This document shows, one piece after another, positions 58,824 through 64,000 of a stretch of DNA of 64,000 nt. Position 1 is the stretch's first letter. Each line of letters begins with the position of its first letter. Source of the stretch: CAIUGU01 sp963819685 (lineage in GTDB: Bacteria; Pseudomonadota; Gammaproteobacteria; Steroidobacterales; Steroidobacteraceae); contig CAWFXI010000005.1 in assembly GCA_963819685.1 (NCBI GenBank), positions 1 to 64,000 of the forward strand, given 5' to 3'. The position numbers were made by a program, and so were the translations under genes. Below the pieces are notes generated by a model. It was not told where the DNA came from and ran no database searches. It saw nothing but the letters and a program-made list of their open reading frames with translations.

Positions 58824-60437
58824 CTACCTGACTGCTGGCGGGCATCCGGGAAAATAATTGCCTTTGGCAAGGTGACCCGCGCAGAACTCCTTCACGCGCC
58901 TGATGCCGCCGTCCACCATCTTCAGCGTGTCCGCATAGCTCATTACGTCGAGATGCACGGGCACGTTCTGTACGACATCGAGCTTGCGATACTCGACATT
59001 GTCGCGGTAACTGTCGCCCCACCACTGCAGGTCGGTTGCGGCAGTCGCGATGTCACCTTCGATGGTCATCCTGTGCTCCGGCATGTACGCGAACAGCGCG
59101 TCGGCCATATGGTTGTTGTTGATGACGTGATAGAGATCAAGCGTGCTGGTCGAATCCTTCAGCTCCAGCATGTCATCCACGGGGATGAATTTCAGCGGCT
59201 GGGGATTCCGCCCAAGCGCATCCGGAAACGTCGGCGTAGGGCGCGACGTCATTTCGCGGAAAATCACTTCATTGTCACGGCGGGAAATGATCGTCAGTCC
59301 GTTGCCCACTGCGGTTCTGAGCCCCGACGTATGATCGAAGTGATGGTGCGTGACAATGAGCTCCGTCAATGGCTTTTCCGGCTTGATGGTTTTCGCCAAG
59401 GCGATCACCGTTTCTGCGCGCACGGGTCCACCGTTGATTTCAAACAGCGTCATGTGATCGTCGAACTCGATGACCATCGTGCCGCCGGTGATCCGCCATA
59501 AACCGCGTGCGATCGGGGTGATCTCGGCCTTGTATTCCGCCACCGGCTCGGCCGCCGCCGCGACCGCTGCGGGCGCGGCCATGTCGTCGATGGTGCTGTC
59601 GACCAGGTACGTGTCGACGTAGATCTTGAAGTAGTCGATGTCGCGCCAGTCCATCTTCGTCGCGTAGCCCATCGGCAGCTGCAGTCCGCCAAAAGGCATG
59701 TAGCCGTAGAAGCTCGTCCTGTAGGTGACTTCGCCGAGATCCGCGTGCGGGCTCTGCCACGCCATCCAGGTCGGCAGATTCGACTGCTGCGAGAACGCCA
59801 CCGTGATCCTGTCGCCCTGGGAAAGCGTCAGGTCAAGCAGCGTTTCCGTGCCCTGATCCCTGACGTTCGAGACGGTATTCGCCGGGTCGAGGGCCGCGCG
59901 CACGACCATCACCGGATTGGTCAGCATCCACATGCGTCGTTCGCGTGGACCGTCGGCGCCTATGCCGATGATGTTCCCGACGCGGACGGCTTTGCCATCG
60001 GTGCCGATGTTGTACGCGACGTTGCCATCCAGGACCTGGTTGACGAGTGCGAAGTCATGACCGCCGTAGATGGCGAACGGGAACAGGAAATTGCGACGTT
60101 CGAGCAAGCGCCAGCGATTGTGTTCGAGGTCGTAGACACGCCTCAGGTCGTTCGCGGCCTGGTATTTCTGCGGCGCGCCAGGCAGGCCGGTGATATTGCC
60201 GCCGCCATGCTGGTAGGCGTATTGGCCGTAGCCGACAAGGGTGAAATTCCTGAGCGACTGCAGACGCTCGGCGCCCCCGAGCGCAGTGACGGCTGCATCG
60301 ATGATCTCGCGCTCGGTCCGCGTGACGGCGGGCGGGGCGGGCGCCGTGGCGATTTGGCTGTTGTCTTTCTGCGCGCAAGCTGCCAATCCGAAGCCGAGCG
60401 CGACCAGTGCTGCGACCCTCAAGAATTTACCGTTCAC
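58824..60437 (-). CDS. Metallo-beta-lactamase-fold lipoprotein
   Basis: 537 residues from a minus-strand GTG at 60437 with GGGAG eight bases upstream. Lipoprotein signal ALGFGLAACAQKD. The first half (about 50-280) is a beta-rich domain (LRNFTLVGYGQYAYQHGGGN, RVGNIIGIGADGPRERRMWM). The C-terminal half has the metal motif LIVTHHHFDHTSGLRT and IEGDIATAATDLQWWGDSYR. It would hydrolyse an ester, lactone or similar compound at the envelope; the substrate is unknown. Confidence 0.82.
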   Translation of the reverse strand: MNGKFLRVAALVALGFGLAACAQKDNSQIATAPAPPAVTRTEREIIDAAVTALGGAERLQSLRNFTLVGYGQYAYQHGGGNITGLPGAPQKYQAANDLRRVYDLEHNRWRLLERRNFLFPFAIYGGHDFALVNQVLDGNVAYNIGTDGKAVRVGNIIGIGADGPRERRMWMLTNPVMVVRAALDPANTVSNVRDQGTETLLDLTLSQGDRITVAFSQQSNLPTWMAWQSPHADLGEVTYRTSFYGYMPFGGLQLPMGYATKMDWRDIDYFKIYVDTYLVDSTIDDMAAPAAVAAAAEPVAEYKAEITPIARGLWRITGGTMVIEFDDHMTLFEINGGPVRAETVIALAKTIKPEKPLTELIVTHHHFDHTSGLRTAVGNGLTIISRRDNEVIFREMTSRPTPTFPDALGRNPQPLKFIPVDDMLELKDSTSTLDLYHVINNNHMADALFAYMPEHRMTIEGDIATAATDLQWWGDSYRDNVEYRKLDVVQNVPVHLDVMSYADTLKMVDGGIRRVKEFCAGHLAKGNYFPGCPPAVR

Positions 60438-60684
60438 TATCTGATCTCCCTCATTGATCGAACTTTCCGTTATACGTGCCGCCAGGATTCCTCGAGTCTA
60501 GTTCACAGAGGCCCCTGCACGGTGCACCGGTGCGTTCGTCCGGTTCGCACCGACCTTGAAGCAGACGAAGACTGCCATTGCCGAACCGACGCCTGCCTGG
60601 AACATTTGGTGCTGACGGGTATGCGGCAGCGCAGCAGCCGCTGATGGGGACGTCTGAAGTACACGGGGTGTTACGGTGTTCCCG

Positions 60685-60854
60685 GTTAGCAGGTTGATGC
60701 AAAAGTCTGTCCGTGCCTTATTCCTCTGGATCCAGCGAAAAGCGTGGTTTTCACTGGCTCCCGAAATCAATGAGTTAGGACTCATCGATAGGCCCAAGTC
60801 GTCCGTGACTCGGAATAACAGGGTGCTACAAAGGGTTTTGCATCACCCTGTTAG
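60685..60854 (-). repeat. 170-bp multi-hairpin repeat element, copy B (intergenic)
   Basis: The reverse-strand counterpart of 31396-31565. It has inverted ends: 60685-60704 and 60836-60854 share TTTTGCATCA-n-CCTG in opposite orientation. Its minus-strand frame still encodes the copy-A peptide core SNSLISGASENHAFRW and a DFCINLL end. Hairpin 4 (near 60691-60721) has lost its left arm; hairpin 0 (60821-60850) is kept with compensatory changes relative to copy A. Confidence 0.85.
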
Positions 60855-60964
60855 AAGTCCGGTAGCGCTTGTGAGAGCATGCACGGGATCCTGCAAGCTG
60901 TGACATCAAAGCAACGATTGCAGTCGGGGTCAGGCAGGGGGTTCAGTTCTTGCGGGGGGTCCTT

Positions 60965-62026
60965 GTGGTACGAGTGTTGCGTGGATTTGCGGTGTTGCTG
61001 GTCTCTGCAGCCGCGCTCTGCAATGTGAGTTTTGCCCAGGGAGGCCTCGGCAGCATCACCGGGAGGCTGGTCGATCCGAACGGCGCCGTCATCACAAATC
61101 TGGAGGCCGTTGTAGTCTCATTGCAGAACAAGGCGACGAACGAGGTCAGGTCCGCGCCGCTGCCTGCGTCCGGCGTATTCACCATTGCGGGACTGGCGCC
61201 CGGCGCCTATGACCTCCTCATTCCGATTGGCTGCTGCATGTACACCACCTATGAGCAACAGGGTGTCAACGTCACGGCCGGCAAGGAGCTGAAGATCGAC
61301 CTGCCCATCGCCTGGGGCATGAATCTCGGCACCATTGGTGACGATCCAGTGCAGCTCTCCAATGACATGCGCGCCAGTGCCGGTGACGTCAGCGGTCCCA
61401 CGCCCCGCATGCCCGATGGCAAGGTGGATTTCAGTGGCTTCTGGGCCAACCTGCCGGCTTCAGGTCCGCCGAAGCTCCCCCCATGAAGCCCTGGGCTGCG
61501 GAAATGCAGAATCAACTGCAGAAGCTGAATACGCAGAACGCGGGTGTCTATTGCCTGCCGTCAGCACGCGGTGCCGGTGGCCACTTTTCCGTACAAGATC
61601 ATCCAGTCCAGGGATGCGCTGGTGTCGCTCACTGAGACCTTCTCACCCGGGTGGCGGCAGGTGTTTCTCGATGGTCGTCCGCACCCGCCCATGAACGAAT
61701 GGAATCCGGCATGGCATGGACATTCCGTCGGTCGCTGGGAGGGCGATACACTCGTGATCGACACTGTCGGCTTCAACGAAATCACGCCCGGCTTCGGCGT
61801 GCATTCGGAAAAGCTGCATGTGATCGAGCGGTGGCGCCGACCGGATCGTGGTCGCCTGGAAATCGAAATCACCGCTACCGATCCCGAGGCCTGGACCGGC
61901 GAGTTCAAGTTCAGTTTCGCGTCCGGCCTCGTGCCGAACCAGGAAGTCCTTGAGTATGTCTGCGCCGAGAACAATCCGGACATTCTCCGCGTTGGCAGCG
62001 AGCGGGGCTGGAGAGGACGACCCTGA
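60965..62026 (+). pseudogene. Exported WEGDTLV-motif protein with N-terminal Cna/carboxypeptidase-reg-like domain, frameshifted
   Basis: From GTG 60965 (G-run upstream): signal peptide, then a carboxypeptidase-regulatory-like beta domain (GSITGRLVDPNGAVITNLEA, SGVFTIAGLAPGAYDLLIPI), then KVDFSGFWANLPASG, stopping at 61486 within a run of six C. Adding one base restores KPWAAEMQNQLQKLNTQNAG and VYCLPS. A second shift near 61565 leads to ATFPYKIIQSRDALVSLTET, FLDGRPHPPMNEWNP, GHSVGRWEGDTLVIDTVGFN, HVIERWRRPDRGRLEIEITA and EYVCAENN. Joined, about 350 residues. Unknown function; a homologue of the genes at 11188 and 12008, and again paired with a DUF6152 gene. Confidence 0.72.
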
Positions 62027-62132
62027 ATCGACTCGCGGTTCCCGGCGCTACGGAGTATCCCCGTATGGCTGCGGAGCCCGGATCGGGTGTTCAATAATGC
62101 GGAATAGTGAATTGCATACAGTGAGGAATTGA

Positions 62133-62540
62133 ATGATGAACGTTCGCAACCTGCGTGCCACGGCCGCAACTCTGCTGCTCGCCATTGCAGTGCCGGCTCT
62201 TGCACACCATTCGTTCGTCGCTCAGTACGATCCGGCGAAGCCCAGGACCATCACCGGCAAGGTCACCAAGGTGGAGTGGACCAATCCTCACGCGCGGTTT
62301 TACATGGACGTCAAGGATGACAAGGGGGCCAGTCACAACTGGCACGTCGAGCTCGGCAGTCCGAATACCCTGCTGCGTTATGCATGGAAGCGCGACACGC
62401 TGAAGGCGGGTGACGATGTGAGCGTCGAGGGTTTCCTGGCGCGCGACGGATCGGACCTGATCAATGCCAAGACGGTCAAGTTTGCCGACGGACGTGCCAT
62501 CAATGCCGGGTCTTCGGCCGATCTGACGGATACTCGCTGA
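62133..62540 (+). CDS. DUF6152 small exported protein (HHSF N-terminus), member 3
   Basis: 135 residues. Signal peptide 1-24 ending ALA, mature start HHSFVAQYDPAKPRTITGKV, then TKVEWTNPHARFYMDVKDDK, WHVELGSPNTLLRYAWKRDT and LKAGDDVSVEGFLARDG. Same family as 10722 and 12749. Follows a WEGDTLV-family gene after 106 bases. A hairpin with GGCCCCC / GGGGGCC lies downstream. Confidence 0.83.
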   Translation: MMNVRNLRATAATLLLAIAVPALAHHSFVAQYDPAKPRTITGKVTKVEWTNPHARFYMDVKDDKGASHNWHVELGSPNTLLRYAWKRDTLKAGDDVSVEGFLARDGSDLINAKTVKFADGRAINAGSSADLTDTR

Positions 62541-62561
62541 CAGCACGTCAGCGCTGCATCC

Positions 62562-62582
62562 GGCCCCCGAAAAAAGGGGGCC
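62562..62582 (+). terminator. Hairpin after the third DUF6152 gene
   Basis: GGCCCCC (62562-62568), loop GAAAAAA, GGGGGCC (62576-62582). No T-run follows, so termination efficiency is uncertain. Confidence 0.5.
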
Positions 62583-62646
62583 TTACCGATAATCCTTGGG
62601 GTACAATCCCGAGGATCCCCTGTCCGAACCTCGAAAGGAGTGCGTC

Positions 62647-63150
62647 ATGACAGACGCCGGCGTCATGGCTGTTGCTGACTGGATTGCCACCACCTCGCTC
62701 AGCAAGCTGATTGCGACCAGGGACTGGGCAATCCCGACCATTCAGTCCATTCACATTGTGTCGCTGGCTCTGGTCATGGCTTCGGCTCTGGTGATTGACT
62801 TGCGTATCCTGGGGCTGCTCAGCAAGGATCAGCCGCTGTCCGCTCTGGCCCGGCGCCACTTGCCGAGTGTCTGGATCGCGCTCGTGTTCGCTACCATCAC
62901 GGGCTCGCTGTTGCTGATTGCAGAGCCTGTCCGTTCTTTGCCGACCTGGGAATTCCAGAGCAAGATGGGGATGCTGCTCGTCGTCATCATCATTACCCTG
63001 GCTTTTCAGCGATTCATTGCAACGCGGGCAACGGAGTGGGATCTGGCCCCGGCTCTGCCTGTAACGGCGAGGTTTGCGGCCGTAGCGTCGATGGCGCTGT
63101 GGATACTCATTATCGTGGCGGGTCGCTGGATCGCTTACCACGCCGGCTGA
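62647..63150 (+). CDS. Small four-helix membrane protein (DUF6644-like), paralogue 1
   Basis: 167 residues with four helices (IQSIHIVSLALVMASALVID, LPSVWIALVFATITGSLLLI, MGMLLVVIIITLAFQRFIAT, FAAVASMALWILIIVAGRWI). The SIHIVSLALVMASALVIDLR pattern with a central His resembles cytochrome-b561-type or DUF6644 proteins. I recognise no defined function. ATG 62647 is preceded by AAAGGAG. The downstream gene is a paralogue (shared I-SIHVIAIAFVFGTVIFVDLR pattern). Confidence 0.72.
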   Translation: MTDAGVMAVADWIATTSLSKLIATRDWAIPTIQSIHIVSLALVMASALVIDLRILGLLSKDQPLSALARRHLPSVWIALVFATITGSLLLIAEPVRSLPTWEFQSKMGMLLVVIIITLAFQRFIATRATEWDLAPALPVTARFAAVASMALWILIIVAGRWIAYHAG

Positions 63151-63188
63151 CACCGCTGCCCAGTTATTTCCCCGGAGAAGAATGAAGC

Positions 63189-63680
63189 ATGGCAATCGCT
63201 GATGTTCTGCAGGCAATCGAAGAGTCGGGAATCGCGACCGCAGTTCGCGAGTCCGCACTGCTGTTTCCGCTGATCGAGTCCATCCACGTCATTGCGATCG
63301 CGTTTGTGTTTGGCACCGTCATTTTCGTCGATCTGCGTCTGCTCGGCCTGGCATCGCGGAAAGTATCCGTGACCCGCATGACCAACGACCTGCTGCCCTG
63401 GACCTGGGGTGCGTTTGTGCTCGCCGCAATCACCGGTGTGCTGCTGCTGGCGTCGACCGCTATCCGCTATTACGACAACACACCCCTGCGCTTGAAGTTC
63501 CTGTTCATGGCCATGGCCGGCATCAACATGCTCGTGTTCCATTTCGTCACGTACAGGGACGTCAATCGTTGGGACAACGACGCAATGCCGCCTGCTGCTG
63601 CCCGCACTGCGGGAGGGATCTCCATCCTTCTGTGGGTGTTGGTCATATTCTTCGGTCGCTGGATCGGCTTCACCGTCTGA
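63189..63680 (+). CDS. Small four-helix membrane protein (DUF6644-like), paralogue 2
   Basis: 163 residues, four helices: FPLIESIHVIAIAFVFGTVI, WTWGAFVLAAITGVLLLAST, LKFLFMAMAGINMLVFHFVT and GGISILLWVLVIFFGRWIGF. Histidines in helices 1 and 3 (SIHVIAIA, LVFHFVT) could hold a heme, which is only a suggestion. It follows paralogue 1 by 38 bases, with GGAGAA before the start. The pair probably forms a hetero-oligomer. Confidence 0.72.
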   Translation: MAIADVLQAIEESGIATAVRESALLFPLIESIHVIAIAFVFGTVIFVDLRLLGLASRKVSVTRMTNDLLPWTWGAFVLAAITGVLLLASTAIRYYDNTPLRLKFLFMAMAGINMLVFHFVTYRDVNRWDNDAMPPAAARTAGGISILLWVLVIFFGRWIGFTV

Positions 63681-63737
63681 AGCCCGGTCAGGCTTTTGAA
63701 CAGGATCAGTATCCAGAGACTGGCTGCGAATGAACTG

Positions 63738-63779
63738 GCCCGGGTATCGTGAAAGCGGTGCCCGGGCTTTCTTTTTTTG
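63738..63779 (+). terminator. Rho-independent terminator
   Basis: GCCCGGG (63738-63744) pairs with CCCGGGC (63761-63767), followed by TTTCTTTTTTT. It ends the membrane-protein operon. Confidence 0.8.
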
Positions 63780-63838
63780 AGGCCTGAACGCGCAGCCGGT
63801 TTTGCGCTGCACTACAAATACGCCGGCAAACAAAATGT

Positions 63839-63881
63839 AATTCACATGTGAATTCATATTTTGAGTAACGCGTTGTATATT
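63839..63881 (+). promoter_or_regulatory. Promoter with overlapping 16-bp perfect palindrome
   Basis: AATTCACATGTGAATT (63839-63854) is a perfect palindrome. TTCATA (63853-63858) and TATATT (63876-63881), 17 bases apart, form a plausible -35/-10 pair. The palindrome overlaps the -35, the position of a repressor operator of the TetR, MarR or similar type. The regulator is not in the window. Confidence 0.6.
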
Positions 63882-63939
63882 GACCAACCAGTGACCGGAG
63901 CCGAGACTCCGCAGCACATCCAGAGGGGAGTGAAGCGTT

Positions 63940-64000
63940 ATGCCCATCAAGTTACCGCCCGGCATCAGTTCGGGAACCTTTGCTGCGGCAGTCAAGGAAT
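63940..64000 (+). CDS. Start of a probable FAD-binding oxidoreductase (cut by window end)
   Basis: Twenty codons are visible: MPIKLPPGISSGTFAAAVKE. GAGGGGAG upstream supports the start. The LPPG-S-x-F-AA beginning resembles FAD-linked oxidases of the vanillyl-alcohol oxidase/4-cresol dehydrogenase group. With so little sequence this is a weak call. Confidence 0.4.
   Translation, partial: MPIKLPPGISSGTFAAAVKE

Overview
The window is GC-rich chromosomal DNA of a gammaproteobacterium. The core gene order points to a Steroidobacteraceae/Nevskiales/Xanthomonadales-like lineage: queA-tgt, yajC-secD-secF, suhB divergent from trmJ, ndk-rlmN-pilW...hisS-yfgM-bamB-der, and metX. The lineage is inferred from gene order and protein families; no 16S gene is present. 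Several genes carry single-base frameshifts, some next to C or G runs, so a draft or error-bearing assembly should be kept in mind.

1-13.7 kb is an accessory, rearranged region. It holds the 3' end of a HipA-type kinase gene, IS3-family and IS6-family transposase fragments, and a complete FecI-FecR-FecA-type surface-signalling set (ECF sigma, FecR, STN-containing TonB receptor). It also holds a second TonB receptor with a chimeric leader, two near-identical HbpS/GlcG-like exported proteins, and small exported proteins: two DUF6152 members, two members of a WEGDTLV-motif family, and one orphan. Fragments of an IS6 transposase start fused to a fecR 3' end occur twice, so the region looks shuffled by IS-linked duplication. 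13.7-16.5 kb encodes a DsbD-like transporter and a thioredoxin-fold protein. A tRNA-Leu(CAA) at 16.9 kb, with its 3' end facing the accessory DNA, separates it from core genes.

17.2-19.6 kb: ECF sigma, zinc anti-sigma and PDZ protein. 19.6-21.8 kb: queuosine genes queA and tgt. 21.8-31.7 kb: a block between tgt and yajC, with an AI-2E family permease, a Fur-box-controlled catecholate siderophore receptor, PiuC-like dioxygenase, TonB, CorC-like CBS protein, ApbE, CstA and a YbdD gene whose 5' part is interrupted in frame by a structured repeat. 31.9-35.9 kb: yajC-secD-secF and TerC. 36-39 kb: amino-acid permease, methyltransferase, membrane protein. 39-43.7 kb: suhB, trmJ, iscS, a frameshifted OmpW-like gene, a frameshifted IscU-like scaffold, and iscA. 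43.9-52.9 kb: ndk to der, then metX and a DUF3750 gene. 52.9-60.4 kb is mostly on the minus strand: tandem-NTF2 protein, glutathione-peroxidase-like protein, a DUF4159/CotH/DUF4956/VTC operon and a large metallo-beta-lactamase-fold lipoprotein. 60.7-64 kb: a second copy of the structured repeat, a frameshifted WEGDTLV-family gene with a DUF6152 gene, two small paralogous membrane proteins, and the start of a probable FAD-binding oxidoreductase behind a 16-bp palindrome.

The most unusual feature is a 170-bp element present twice (31396-31565 plus, 60685-60854 minus). It has five consecutive hairpins, inverted ends, covariation in one stem and a conserved reading frame. One copy sits in frame inside ybdD, like the Rickettsia palindromic elements. 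Second is a set of intergenic tandem arrays of about 7 bp, several with inverted arms. Third, all three DUF6152 proteins would have an N-terminal His-His after signal-peptide removal.
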